A DNA stretch of 34,106 bases from Bacilli bacterium (GTDB lineage Bacteria; Bacillota_I; Bacilli_A; RF39; UBA660): assembly GCA_017627015.1 (NCBI GenBank), contig JAGAHP010000034.1:1-34106 (forward strand). Direction: 5' to 3'. Below are positions 7,805 through 16,473 of the stretch, piece after piece. Below the pieces are notes generated by a model. It searched no databases. It worked only from the letters and a program-made list of their open reading frames with translations, and was not told the DNA's origin. Positions within the stretch are counted from its first letter, which is position 1, and each line of letters begins with the position of its first letter. The translations under genes were made by a program, and so were the position numbers.

Positions 7805-8319
7805 TATCTATCATCCCTATCACTTCTTGAACTTGATGATGAATCTCTTTCATCTAACATATTTGAATATTTAATAATCTCTGATTGAAGTCTAGGATTA
7901 TTTTTTGATTCACTGAATGTATCTGATATATCTTCACTTAAGAAATGAAAATCCTTCTTTAATTCTTTTTGTTTTTCACTCATATATTCATATGTATAAG
8001 TAAGAGCAATTTGTTCATTTACTCTTAAATCTTTAGGATTTATTCCTTGGTCTAAACAAATTAAAGCTTGCTGAAAATATTTATCATCTTCTTTCTTTAA
8101 TGCATTAAGTTGCTCATACATAATAGTTAAGAATTTTCTACTTGTTATTTCACCCATATACTTTTCAGTTACTTGATCTAGTATTTTTTCGTAATGTGCT
8201 GGTGGTACTCTAGTAGGTTCCTGTGTTTCTGGATTAATGTATTTATAAGTCATATCACTCATTGATTTACTCATATCCTTTAATTTTAGTTGTGTAAAAT
8301 CATCATATTGTTTACGCAT
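7804..8319 (-). CDS. Hypothetical protein in transfer operon (171 aa)
   Basis: Family not recognised. It is predicted soluble and mostly helical, with a charged, Ser/Asp/Arg-rich tail (SSSSSRSDRDDR) that is probably disordered. ATGs at 8319, 8331 and 8349 are in frame. 8319 is preferred because it gives the short 8-bp overlap seen between neighbouring genes, but no start has a clear RBS. Co-translation with the upstream 72-aa gene is likely. Confidence 0.65.
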   Translation of the reverse strand: MRKQYDDFTQLKLKDMSKSMSDMTYKYINPETQEPTRVPPAHYEKILDQVTEKYMGEITSRKFLTIMYEQLNALKKEDDKYFQQALICLDQGINPKDLRVNEQIALTYTYEYMSEKQKELKKDFHFLSEDISDTFSESKNNPRLQSEIIKYSNMLDERDSSSSSRSDRDDR

Positions 8320-8530
8320 CTTCTTCACCATCCGTTCTATAAAATTCATCCATTATTTTTTCATAGTTCTTTTCTAATCTTTTTGCCTTATCAATTATGT
8401 CTTTTATCTTCATAACAGATCCATAATCATGGCTTAAATTATTAACATACCATAGATATGTCTTACAATCTTTTTTTATTCCTATAATACTATTTGTTAT
8501 ATTTTTATTTAATTTTTCAATATCAACCAT
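8312..8530 (-). CDS. Hypothetical small helical protein (72 aa)
   Basis: Not recognised. The sequence is charged and helical (DIIDKAKRLEKNYEKIMDEF) with no membrane segment. The start overlaps the previous stop by one base (TAATG) and the end overlaps the next gene, so it is embedded in the operon. Size and composition would fit a small partner or chaperone of its neighbours; this is conjecture. Confidence 0.65.
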   Translation of the reverse strand: MVDIEKLNKNITNSIIGIKKDCKTYLWYVNNLSHDYGSVMKIKDIIDKAKRLEKNYEKIMDEFYRTDGEEDA

Positions 8531-9552
8531 TATCTCGCCTCCAAATTTTTATTTTTATTTTTTGATTCTTTTTCATAATTGTTTTTGTTATATAATTCAT
8601 CTCTACCATGTGTAATAAAATTGATATGAGAAAATTCAAAATCTTCTTTATTATCTCTAACTAAATCATTACTTCTAATAAAATCAGCAACTTTTCTATA
8701 TCCAATACCATATGTTCTTGTACTAGAATCTCCTCTTGCTAGAGAATTTTTTAAATCATCTATATCAAATTTAAAATTTAAATTATTTTCACCATATCCA
8801 ATATTAATGGTTACATTTCTTGCATATACATCTTTTAGAGATTGGTATATATTCCTATTTATTTGAAGTTGTTTAAAATTTCCACTCTCTACTATTTCAT
8901 GTAAATAATCTAATTTAAAATCATACATTAGAGATTCAAAACCTAAATCTTCTTTCTTAATTTCTTTTATTTCTTCAAACATTTTATTAACTAATTCATT
9001 TGGATTATTTAAATATTCCATATAAATATCACTATTTTTATATGTTTTTAAATTTATAATATCGTGTATGGTAAATTCATGTGATAAAGAAACTTCTGGT
9101 TCTGATCTTGTTATAAACTGTCTATTAATTTCCTCTTTCACTCTTCTAATGTCATATTCATTTAAATACTCAAATTTAATTTTTCCATATTGTTTTAATT
9201 TTTTTCTATTATCACCTAAATATGTATTTACCATCTTATTTAAATTATTTATTAAGTCTCTATCAATATTACTTAAATAAGACATATTTAATTTATGATC
9301 TAATAAAAGCATATTTTGAATATTATAATTTGGATTATAAAGAGTATGCCCTTGTTTATCATAGAATCCACCAACTTGATAATCATTTTGTGATAACGAT
9401 TCAGAGTGTCTTTTATAATAAACTATATTAAATCTATCATTAAATTCTTCTTTATATACAACATACTTATTTTGCATATTATCTTCAAATATCTCTTTAT
9501 TTCTTGTTTCATCTTTTAGAAATTCTTCTAAGTTATTTCTCAAATTAATCAC
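8530..9552 (-). CDS. Hypothetical protein (340 aa) next to ArdC
   Basis: Not recognised. It is a soluble, charged protein rich in Asn, Lys, Tyr and Asp, with no signal peptide or membrane helix. A GTG start at 9552 overlaps the ArdC TGA as GTGA, with AAAGG just upstream. A TTG three codons later also has an RBS-like AAGGTGA, so the start is uncertain by three residues. Tight coupling to ardC makes a shared role (defence evasion on entry) possible but unproven. It is the largest unknown protein in the transfer operon. Confidence 0.7.
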   Translation of the reverse strand: MINLRNNLEEFLKDETRNKEIFEDNMQNKYVVYKEEFNDRFNIVYYKRHSESLSQNDYQVGGFYDKQGHTLYNPNYNIQNMLLLDHKLNMSYLSNIDRDLINNLNKMVNTYLGDNRKKLKQYGKIKFEYLNEYDIRRVKEEINRQFITRSEPEVSLSHEFTIHDIINLKTYKNSDIYMEYLNNPNELVNKMFEEIKEIKKEDLGFESLMYDFKLDYLHEIVESGNFKQLQINRNIYQSLKDVYARNVTINIGYGENNLNFKFDIDDLKNSLARGDSSTRTYGIGYRKVADFIRSNDLVRDNKEDFEFSHINFITHGRDELYNKNNYEKESKNKNKNLEAR

Positions 9553-10463
9553 CTTACCTTTTCTTTTGTTTTTATTTTTGAATTATTATCTATGTATTTA
9601 CATACCTTATTAGATTCATTAATTGCTTTAAAAAGTTCACTAGGCTTATCTTCTAAAATTCTAATCCATGATTGAATATAAGCTTTATGATTATCATAAT
9701 GTTCAGCATTAACATCTACATTTAATTTTTGCATTAAAAAAGAAGAACTAATTTCTGCAATCAATTCTTCCCTTGCATAATCTTCTTTATTATTGTTACT
9801 CATATTTCTGTTTAATCGCTTTTGATTCCCAGTAGAATGACACAACTCATGTAGCTGTGTCGCATAATATGAATAATTATCAACAAATTTATCTTTATTT
9901 GGTAAAACAATTTCATCTGTTGTGGGATTATAATATGCTCTATTACCTTCTTCAGAATACTTAACACCTAGTTTTTTTATTACTTTGGATATATAGTTTG
10001 ATATTTCTATATTATCTATTTTTTTAGCTTCTTTCATAGGCTCTAATCCATCAACATATTTTGCATTAAATACATATGATGTATTACAAATCACTCTATA
10101 ATTATTTTTTTCTTCTGGATTTAGTTCTATTATTTTTTGGTAGTCATCAAAATCTACTCTTTGTTTTGTTTTGATATTATAACAACTCCAGAATTCTACA
10201 GGTACTCCTTTACCTTTTGCTTGTTTATTTAATTTGTAACCACTTTGTTTAACTTGAATATAAGTATACCATCTAGAATCATTATATTTTTCTTTTGAAG
10301 ATATATATGAGAGTAATAGTTGATTTACTCCTTTATACTTTAAATGAGAAATACCATTCATACACTCATTTCCAATCCATCTTTGTCGCCATGGAATAAT
10401 ATCTTGCTTTAATGATTCTATGTACATTTGAATTAATTGTTCTCTTGTTTTTGATTGTTTCAT
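9549..10463 (-). CDS. ardC: ArdC-like antirestriction protein (ssDNA-binding plus zincin domain)
   Basis: This 304-aa protein has the ArdC layout: an N-terminal ssDNA-binding domain (about 1-130, with IIPWRQRWIG and YKGVNQLLLSY) and a C-terminal metallopeptidase-like domain with the zinc motif HELCH (205-209) and the downstream helix YAREELIAEISSSFL (about 229-243), which supplies the third ligand. ArdC proteins of conjugative plasmids protect incoming single-stranded DNA from restriction in the recipient. Its ATG overlaps the upstream stop as ATGA. Catalytic residues are intact. Several phage and ICE primase-helicase proteins carry the same domain pair, but the stand-alone size fits ArdC. 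Confidence 0.85.
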   Translation of the reverse strand: MKQSKTREQLIQMYIESLKQDIIPWRQRWIGNECMNGISHLKYKGVNQLLLSYISSKEKYNDSRWYTYIQVKQSGYKLNKQAKGKGVPVEFWSCYNIKTKQRVDFDDYQKIIELNPEEKNNYRVICNTSYVFNAKYVDGLEPMKEAKKIDNIEISNYISKVIKKLGVKYSEEGNRAYYNPTTDEIVLPNKDKFVDNYSYYATQLHELCHSTGNQKRLNRNMSNNNKEDYAREELIAEISSSFLMQKLNVDVNAEHYDNHKAYIQSWIRILEDKPSELFKAINESNKVCKYIDNNSKIKTKEKVR

Positions 10464-10825
10464 CTTTCATAATTCCTTTCTTTGTCTGGATATAAATCTT
10501 TTCTTCCATAATGTTCTGCTAAATCTTTTCTAATTCTTTTAGGATAATATAGTAATTTATTATCTGATAATCCATGATAAAAAGTAGCAACATTTTTATA
10601 ATTTGCTTTCTTTAAAAATTCAGATACACTTATCTCTCGATAATTTGCATTATGCCATGTAGTACTACCTGTTCTAACAGTTAAAGAAAGACATGGATAA
10701 ATTCCTAATTTTCCTTTTATTCCTAAATATACTTTTTCTACTGTCGCTCCATAATCCATTGACCAATCCAATTCATAGAAATGAGGAAGTTTGGTTTTCG
10801 TAAAGGTTAAATTTGTTTTTCCCAT
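10460..10825 (-). CDS. Hypothetical protein upstream of ArdC (121 aa)
   Basis: Family not recognised. It is a soluble, basic, aromatic-rich protein with no membrane segment (LPHFYELDWSMDYGATVEKV in the N-terminal part, a basic YYPKRIRKDLAEHYGRKDLY near the C-terminus). The ATG shares a base with the stop of the VirB6-like gene (TAATG), and its stop overlaps ardC as ATGA. Like the other genes between virB6 and prgI it is probably accessory to transfer or establishment. Confidence 0.65.
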   Translation of the reverse strand: MGKTNLTFTKTKLPHFYELDWSMDYGATVEKVYLGIKGKLGIYPCLSLTVRTGSTTWHNANYREISVSEFLKKANYKNVATFYHGLSDNKLLYYPKRIRKDLAEHYGRKDLYPDKERNYER

Positions 10826-11661
10826 TATAATCCCATCATTTCTCTTACAACCCTATCGGACATCTTAACTGTTCCTACCAGTACTAACATATTAAATATA
10901 AGTTCACCAATATATTTCCATACTTGGGTAACTGCTGCTGCATCTGCATCTACAACAGGTGGTGAACTAGCAAATAATGAGAATATTATGCACGACAGGA
11001 TAATAATTGCACCTTCTAAACATACTGCAGAATAACTTTTTAAAAAACTTTTTCCAACATGAGAAGTTGGTTCTCCAGCAAATGTTGATAAAGGTATAGG
11101 CGCAATTGCTGTATATAAATATAATTTAAAGAATCTACCATATACAGTCATTATCATTATGAACGCTAAAATAGTTACTATTAATCCTCCTATTAATGTT
11201 ACTGCCCATAAAGGTATCGATTCAAAGAATCCACATTTTTCTATTGCCTTTATTATTGATGATGGTAATACTGTTTTAGTCGAACCACTTATCTTAGATA
11301 TAGTCATTATCTTTGATACTATACCTTGAGATATTTTAAATATTGCCAGCATTAAATCAAGTCCATATGTAACGATTATTTTTGCAATAGCAAACCTAAT
11401 AAACAATTTTAAAGCATGTTCTGGTTTCTTTACTTCTGTAAGTGAACCACATGTTTTCATTATACCTATTACAAAAAATAACACAAGTAATGCAAGTCCA
11501 ATAGCTTGCATACCTCCATGGATAGTTTTTATTACTTTCCAAATATCTCCACCTTTAAAGGTTTCAGGAGTTTGCGTTACTAATTGCCATATTTCTGCTA
11601 GTTTTGAATTCCATGTGTTAAGAGCATTTTGTAAATTTTGAACTACCCAGTTTTTACTCAA
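10825..11661 (-). CDS. VirB6/TrbL-like T4SS membrane protein
   Basis: This 278-aa polytopic protein has about six hydrophobic segments, including GLALLVLFFVIGIMK near 55-70, the long WAVTLIGGLIVTILAFIMIM near 155-175, FKLYLYTAIAPIPLSTF near 180, and two C-terminal helices. The middle motif with Ala/Pro followed by GKSFLKSY is typical of VirB6-like channel proteins of Gram-positive conjugative elements. It would form part of the inner-membrane channel with VirB4 and PrgI. The RBS GGAGG is about 10 nt upstream (read from the minus strand). It follows the pilin-like gene after a 47-bp gap holding a hairpin. Confidence 0.82.
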   Translation of the reverse strand: MSKNWVVQNLQNALNTWNSKLAEIWQLVTQTPETFKGGDIWKVIKTIHGGMQAIGLALLVLFFVIGIMKTCGSLTEVKKPEHALKLFIRFAIAKIIVTYGLDLMLAIFKISQGIVSKIMTISKISGSTKTVLPSSIIKAIEKCGFFESIPLWAVTLIGGLIVTILAFIMIMTVYGRFFKLYLYTAIAPIPLSTFAGEPTSHVGKSFLKSYSAVCLEGAIIILSCIIFSLFASSPPVVDADAAAVTQVWKYIGELIFNMLVLVGTVKMSDRVVREMMGL

Positions 11662-11685
11662 AATAAATCGCCTCCTTTAATTAGC

Positions 11686-11709
11686 AAAGAGGATATTACT
11701 ATCCCCTTT
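11686..11709 (-). promoter_or_regulatory. Intercistronic hairpin after the VirB2-like gene
   Basis: On the minus-strand RNA, AAAGGGGATA pairs with TATCCTCTTT around a GTAA loop: 10 bp with one G-U wobble. It begins at the stop codon of the pilin-like gene. No T run follows, so it is likelier to be an attenuator or mRNA-stabilising hairpin that favours the upstream pilin-like product than a full terminator. Confidence 0.5.
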
Positions 11710-12059
11710 TATTTTGTAATTGCATTTAAAATTTCTTTTGCAAAAGTTATTACAATACCACCTGCTATTGTTAGAAAACTATTGGCTCTTTGACTTGGAT
11801 CATGACTTTTTAGTGATAATCCAAATTGAACAATACCAAATCCTAATATAATCATTCCTATTGCTCTAATAAGTCCAAATATAAAATTAGATAAATTGTT
11901 TACAACTGATAAAGGATCATCAGCTGCATAAACAGATGTTGCATTGCAAAGTAATACAATTGCAAAATATCCTATAGTTAGTCCTCTTTGTAGTTTTTTT
12001 AATTTATCTTTTCCTTCTCCTATTTTTTGTTCCATATTTTTTAAATTATTTTTCTTCAT
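11709..12059 (-). CDS. VirB2/pilin-like small membrane protein
   Basis: This 116-aa protein has a basic N-terminus, a cleavable-looking hydrophobic segment at about 35-53 (GYFAIVLLCNATSVYA followed by ADD) and two further helices at about 65-85 (FGLIRAIGMIILGFGIVQFG) and 95-113. This is the VirB2/TrbC-type pilin arrangement found between the coupling protein and VirB6 in Gram-positive elements. The start at 12059 is preferred over 12077 because GGGAG lies 7 nt before it. It overlaps the end of virD4 by 14 bp. Confidence 0.75.
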   Translation of the reverse strand: MKKNNLKNMEQKIGEGKDKLKKLQRGLTIGYFAIVLLCNATSVYAADDPLSVVNNLSNFIFGLIRAIGMIILGFGIVQFGLSLKSHDPSQRANSFLTIAGGIVITFAKEILNAITK

Positions 12060-13860
12060 TTTCTTTCTCCCTTCCACTTAAATAAAAATCCATATCATTT
12101 GAAGATATAATTTCAAAATCAACATCTTCATCTTTTATTTCACTATAACTAATATCATCAGTTATATATATTGGTTTTATTGAAGCTGTTGAATTGTTTA
12201 TTTCTCCATGTTTATATGGATTAGCTTTTCCATCTGTTGTTAATTTAACATTTGGATGTTTTAAAATATCATATTTATAATCTTTTATTGGTCTTTCACC
12301 TCTAATAAATAGAATTGCATACTTATTATCAAGCATTCTTACTTCATCAGGAGTCATTAATTCTCTTCCTATCATTTGATAGTTTGTAGTATAACTTCCA
12401 TTTCTACCTCTATTTTGTCCGTATGTATTTGTATCTAAATTTTCTTTCCCCATAAGTTCTGAAATATATTTATGAGTAGATTGTTCATTACCACCTAGAT
12501 ATAACAGTTCATCACAGTTACCAACAATAGATTCCCAATCCTTTTCAAATAAAGCTTTCAGACTAGCTATATTTTGAAGTATTATGGATACTGATACCTG
12601 TCTCGATCTCATGGTTGCGAGTAGCTTTGTAAAATCATCTGGTAGCGAAACATTGGCAAATTCATCCATTACAAAATGAACATGAATCGGTAATCCTCCT
12701 CCATATTTATGATCTGCCATATAGAATAAATGTTGAAATAATTGTGTATATAAAATACTAACTAAAAAGTTAAAACTTGTATCATTATCTGGAATGAGTG
12801 CAAATAAAGCCACTTTTTCTTCACCTAAACTTGGCAAGTCTAAATCATCATTTTGAACTATACTAGCTAAACTATCTAAGTTAAATTTTTCAAGTCTTGC
12901 AGCAAGTGTTATTTGAATGGATTTTAATGTTTTAGCTGAACCACTTCTATAATCTCTATAATATTTCAATGCTATATGATTAGGATTTTGGTCTTCTAAC
13001 TCATTAAAAAGCATGTCCAATGGACTAATGTAGTTTTCTTCTTCTTCTTTTACATCTCCAGCTCTTAACATTTCTAGAACCATAGGAAAGTTTTGTTCTT
13101 CTTCTGGTGCTTCATACCATAAATAAAACATTAATGCTAATAATAGTTCCGATGCTGCAGTATCCCAAAATGGATCTTGTGATTGAGAACCTTTTGGTGT
13201 TGTTGCTTTAAATAAATTAGTAACTAGCTTTTGTACATCGTTATCTGATTGAATATAAACAAATGGATTATAACAATCACTCTTATTCATATTAATTAAA
13301 TCTAGTACTTTTATCTTATATCCTTTTTCTTTTAATAAATTTCCTGTATCTCTTAAAATTTCACCCTTAGGGTCTAAGACAACATAGGAACAATTTGCTT
13401 GCATTATATTTGGTTTAGCATAAAATCTAGTTTTACCTGCTCCACTTCCACCAACAACTAATACATTTAAATTTCTTCTATGTAATTTACCATCTAATCC
13501 TAATGCAACCTCTTTGGTTAAAATCTTATTCATATTATCTGGTTGTTGTCTATACTTTTTATCTATTTCTTTTGCTCTTCCCCATTTAGCTGAACCATAT
13601 TCTTCTCCTCTTCTATAATTTTTCTTTGTTGATAAATATATACCTATTAACAAAATATATATTAATATAAAAACAATTATTGTCTTAGGGGTATTTGGGC
13701 ATAAAACAAAAGAAAAAGGATTTTCCATTCTATGTGGAAGATCCTCTATTATTTTTATTAATCCACCATTAACACTTGGTGCGACTAATAATGCTAACCA
13801 TATTGTTGGAATAACACCTAATACATATACCCATTTTGGTGTATCTCTATTATCTATCAT
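12046..13860 (-). CDS. virD4: VirD4/TraG-family type IV coupling protein
   Basis: This 604-aa ATPase links the relaxase-DNA complex to the transfer channel. It has two N-terminal membrane helices (about 10-30 and 59-78), Walker A GGSGAGKT (137-144), Walker B HFVMDEFANV (Asp399, Glu400) and the C-terminal VirD4 motif with Gln in SIILQNIASL. The acidic C-terminus would contact PcfB or the relaxase. Its ATG overlaps the upstream stop as ATGA. The length is normal for the family. Confidence 0.95.
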   Translation of the reverse strand: MIDNRDTPKWVYVLGVIPTIWLALLVAPSVNGGLIKIIEDLPHRMENPFSFVLCPNTPKTIIVFILIYILLIGIYLSTKKNYRRGEEYGSAKWGRAKEIDKKYRQQPDNMNKILTKEVALGLDGKLHRRNLNVLVVGGSGAGKTRFYAKPNIMQANCSYVVLDPKGEILRDTGNLLKEKGYKIKVLDLINMNKSDCYNPFVYIQSDNDVQKLVTNLFKATTPKGSQSQDPFWDTAASELLLALMFYLWYEAPEEEQNFPMVLEMLRAGDVKEEEENYISPLDMLFNELEDQNPNHIALKYYRDYRSGSAKTLKSIQITLAARLEKFNLDSLASIVQNDDLDLPSLGEEKVALFALIPDNDTSFNFLVSILYTQLFQHLFYMADHKYGGGLPIHVHFVMDEFANVSLPDDFTKLLATMRSRQVSVSIILQNIASLKALFEKDWESIVGNCDELLYLGGNEQSTHKYISELMGKENLDTNTYGQNRGRNGSYTTNYQMIGRELMTPDEVRMLDNKYAILFIRGERPIKDYKYDILKHPNVKLTTDGKANPYKHGEINNSTASIKPIYITDDISYSEIKDEDVDFEIISSNDMDFYLSGREKENEEK

Positions 13861-14048
13861 CTTACCTCTAAATATTTTCTCGGGAACATTCTTTTCTTTT
13901 CAGGTGCATCTAAAAGTTTTAATAATAAGCAATCTACTGGCTCCGTATCAATTTTCATTTCTAATAATTTGTTTCTAAACTCATTTAATGCATTTATCAT
14001 TATTCCTTTTTCTTCATTATCTAAATCAATAACTATTACATGTTTCAT
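13857..14048 (-). CDS. Small conserved-looking protein between PcfB and VirD4 genes (63 aa)
   Basis: Not recognised at family level. It is a short soluble protein starting MKHVIVIDLDNEEKGIMINA, with Leu-rich helical segments (CLLLKLLDAPEKKRMF). The stop overlaps virD4 by 4 bp and its start lies one base after the pcfB stop, so it is co-translated with the coupling-protein module. No start other than 14048 is needed. Confidence 0.7.
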   Translation of the reverse strand: MKHVIVIDLDNEEKGIMINALNEFRNKLLEMKIDTEPVDCLLLKLLDAPEKKRMFPRKYLEVR

Positions 14049-14049
14049 A

Positions 14050-14781
14050 TTATCGTGCTCTATTATTTTTAGAAACTTTATTATTAGTTTTAGCTTTTGG
14101 AGTGATTTGTTTAGATTTATCTTTATCTTTAATTATTTTCTTATAATTATCTAACTTTTCTTTTACGGACTTTTTATCAATAGAACCCTTTTTTGAATAA
14201 TTGTTTTTCTTGTAAGTTGGCTCTGACAGAGGGTCTTTTTCTGTCTTCGCCAAAGAGGGGTTTACTGACTTACCTTCTTTCTTTATATGAGATAAATTAT
14301 CTTCCTCTTTAACTCTTACATCTTTATCTTTTGTTTGATATCCTTTATCATGCTCTTTTGCTTTTCTTGCCTTAGCAATATCATTTCTAATAGTTGCACT
14401 ATCGTATGTTGATAAATTAAATCTCTCAACTATTCTGTTTATTTTAGCTGCATCTTCGGCTTTTACTAATATATCTACTACTCCATCATGAGCTTTTGTT
14501 TTTTTATTCACAAGTGCATAATATAATACACCATATCTTTTTGCTTCATCACAGAATTTTTTTAGTTGATCTTGTCTAATAGAGAATACTTTTAATTCTT
14601 TTCCAGACTTAAGCATATTAGTTAAAGATGTTTTACCTGAAGTCTTTCTTTTATCTTTCGATAAAGTGTATAAAAAAACTGCTATACCTTTAGCAGCTTT
14701 ACCTGTTATTTTCAATGCAAATTCTACTCCCTCTAAAGACATTCTTACTGTTTGTTCAGCTGCGTCACCTGATTGATTCAT
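14050..14781 (-). CDS. pcfB: PcfB-family conjugation protein
   Basis: This 243-aa protein resembles PcfB (DUF3801): the N-terminal part contains VEFALKITGKAAKGIAVFLY and the central part KKFCDEAKRYGVLYYALVNK then DGVVDILVKAEDAAKINRIV. The Lys-rich C-terminal third (from about residue 150) looks disordered. PcfB acts as an adaptor that helps bring relaxase and coupling protein together; the gene lies between them here. Its start overlaps the relaxase 3' end by 17 bp. Confidence 0.85.
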   Translation of the reverse strand: MNQSGDAAEQTVRMSLEGVEFALKITGKAAKGIAVFLYTLSKDKRKTSGKTSLTNMLKSGKELKVFSIRQDQLKKFCDEAKRYGVLYYALVNKKTKAHDGVVDILVKAEDAAKINRIVERFNLSTYDSATIRNDIAKARKAKEHDKGYQTKDKDVRVKEEDNLSHIKKEGKSVNPSLAKTEKDPLSEPTYKKNNYSKKGSIDKKSVKEKLDNYKKIIKDKDKSKQITPKAKTNNKVSKNNRAR

Positions 14782-16093
14782 TACGATTTACCTCCTCTCG
14801 TTCTTGAAATTCTTTCAAGTTTGCTTCTATTTTATTTTTTCGATATTCAATATCTTTTAATAATTTTAAATCTTTTCTTATAGGTTTTAAATCATTTGAT
14901 ATTTCATCTATTCTTTTTTGTATATTATCTTTTTCCACAGGATTAGTTGTTTTTTTTAATTGATACCATAACTTTGATTTTTCATTTGTAAGCTCTGTTA
15001 CCTTATTTAATCTATCTAACTTTAAATTATTAAATTCTTCTTGTGAATTTATATTTTCCCTAGCTAATAGTTTCTGTTCTTCAGAAAGTGAATCCATTTT
15101 ATAAACATCTAATCTCATGGCTGGAGATAACTTATATTTTCGAATATTATTAGGATATATTTTAAGTAAATAACAATAATATCTATAAAGACCAACAATT
15201 CCATGATATTTTTTTTTGCTATATGGCTCTACTTTATATTCCTTTTTATAGTATTCTTCTAAAAATGGTAGATTTCTTGGCTTTGTATTTGCTATTCTCT
15301 TTTTTATATTCTCAATAGTATAATCTTCTCCAAAATACCTTTCAATTCTAATATTCTTTTTATAATCATTTCTTCTAACAGATAATTTATCATATCTATT
15401 AGTAACAGTATAATTCATTGTTTTCATTACTTCTAAGAAATCATTATATGATGTAGATTCTTCTATAGCTTTATCTAAGTCTTTTTTTGCAATTGTATAG
15501 TAATTAATATGTTCTCCAGTACCATTGTCCATATAATTTGCGTAATTAATATGTTTTCTTGTTGGTTTTTCATCTAAAACTTCTAGTCCATGTTCTAAAC
15601 ATATAGAATCATTTAATCTTCTAAGTTCTGCATAAGTTTTTCTATTATCATAATATTTTTTCCCATCCTTAAAAGAAACAGAATTTAAAACAAAATGATT
15701 ATGATAATGTTCTGTGTTTAAATGGGTACTAACTACAACCTGAAATCTATCTCCCCACATTTCCTGTGCTAATTGTATTCCAATTTGATGAACTTGTTCT
15801 GGTGTAACAGTATCTTTAGGGAAAGATTGATAAGCATGATATCCTAATATTCCATCTTCTTTCATCCATAGTTGTTTTGTAATAAGCATATCTTCAATTG
15901 CTGTTTTAGGTTCACAATTTATACCAGTAATAAAAAGATGTTCTTCATTTTTAGTACCATCATCTACATAATTCAATAATTCATCCATAGCATCTTTAAA
16001 TTCTTCATTCATTTTTGTTTTTTCTTCATTTTCTGTGTAATCTATTACTTGCTTTAAATTACTTGTTACTTTCCATATTCCTACTGTTGCAAT
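14765..16093 (-). CDS. MOBP-type relaxase with apparent ATT start
   Basis: The protein has 442 aa if read from the ATT at 16093. This adds 27 residues before the first ATG (16012): start, then ATVGIWKVTSNLKQVIDYTE and NEEKTK. That is the usual N-terminus of this relaxase family and holds the presumed nicking tyrosine (IDYTENEEKT). The HUH-like histidine motif follows (THLNTEHYHNHFVLN), and the C-terminus is coiled-coil and charged. GGAGG lies 7 nt before the ATT. No ATG, GTG or TTG exists in frame between the upstream stop and 16012, and starting at 16012 would lose the tyrosine. It nicks oriT and pilots DNA through VirD4. Confidence 0.88.
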   Translation of the reverse strand: MATVGIWKVTSNLKQVIDYTENEEKTKMNEEFKDAMDELLNYVDDGTKNEEHLFITGINCEPKTAIEDMLITKQLWMKEDGILGYHAYQSFPKDTVTPEQVHQIGIQLAQEMWGDRFQVVVSTHLNTEHYHNHFVLNSVSFKDGKKYYDNRKTYAELRRLNDSICLEHGLEVLDEKPTRKHINYANYMDNGTGEHINYYTIAKKDLDKAIEESTSYNDFLEVMKTMNYTVTNRYDKLSVRRNDYKKNIRIERYFGEDYTIENIKKRIANTKPRNLPFLEEYYKKEYKVEPYSKKKYHGIVGLYRYYCYLLKIYPNNIRKYKLSPAMRLDVYKMDSLSEEQKLLARENINSQEEFNNLKLDRLNKVTELTNEKSKLWYQLKKTTNPVEKDNIQKRIDEISNDLKPIRKDLKLLKDIEYRKNKIEANLKEFQEREEVNRNESIR

Positions 16094-16105
16094 ATTATCA
16101 CCTCC
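16091..16105 (-). promoter_or_regulatory. Strong RBS directing an ATT start codon
   Basis: GGAGG (16105-16101) plus TGAT matches the anti-16S sequence and lies 7 nt from ATT GCA ACA GTA. A TTG overlaps the ATT one base on, but it meets TAG after two codons. A single T to G change would give the usual ATG GCA start. Confidence 0.7.
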
Positions 16106-16110
16106 AACAA

Positions 16111-16473
16111 TTATTTTTTATACCAATCTTTTTCTATATTATTTTCATAAGGAAGTTCATATCTTACATAATGTTTCAAATCGTTAATATCATTTACCAA
16201 TTGATTTGTTAAATTATCACTTAAGGTATGATAAGTATTTGCTACTTTAGATATTTGATTTATATTATTTCCTATTCGATCTACTTCCTTTATTAATTTT
16301 TGTATATCATATGGATTCATTGCTCTGGGTACTTTTCTATCAATTAATTTTCTTACTAACTTATTAATATCTTGTCCTGTTATATTACTATAATCTAGTA
16401 ATCTTCCATATTGTTCATCAGTAAGTCTTATTGTTATTCTATTTCTTAATATATCCTCAACATTCTTCTTCAT
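16111..16473 (-). CDS. mobC: MobC-like relaxosome accessory protein
   Basis: This 120-aa protein has an N-terminal ribbon-helix-helix-like segment (NRITIRLTDEQYGRLLDYSN) followed by the MobC motif region IKEVDRIGNNINQISKVANT. MobC proteins bind and open oriT DNA so that the relaxase can nick. The ATG at 16473 is preferred over an in-frame TTG at 16497, by likeness to family starts and because it sits in an overlap with the DUF3789 gene that suggests coupled translation. No clear RBS is seen for either. It lies 17 bp before the relaxase start. Confidence 0.85.
   Translation of the reverse strand: MKKNVEDILRNRITIRLTDEQYGRLLDYSNITGQDINKLVRKLIDRKVPRAMNPYDIQKLIKEVDRIGNNINQISKVANTYHTLSDNLTNQLVNDINDLKHYVRYELPYENNIEKDWYKK

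Noticed and set aside
16087..16092. TTG start for the relaxase at 16092
   Set aside because: It overlaps the ATT but is in a different frame and reaches TAG after two codons.
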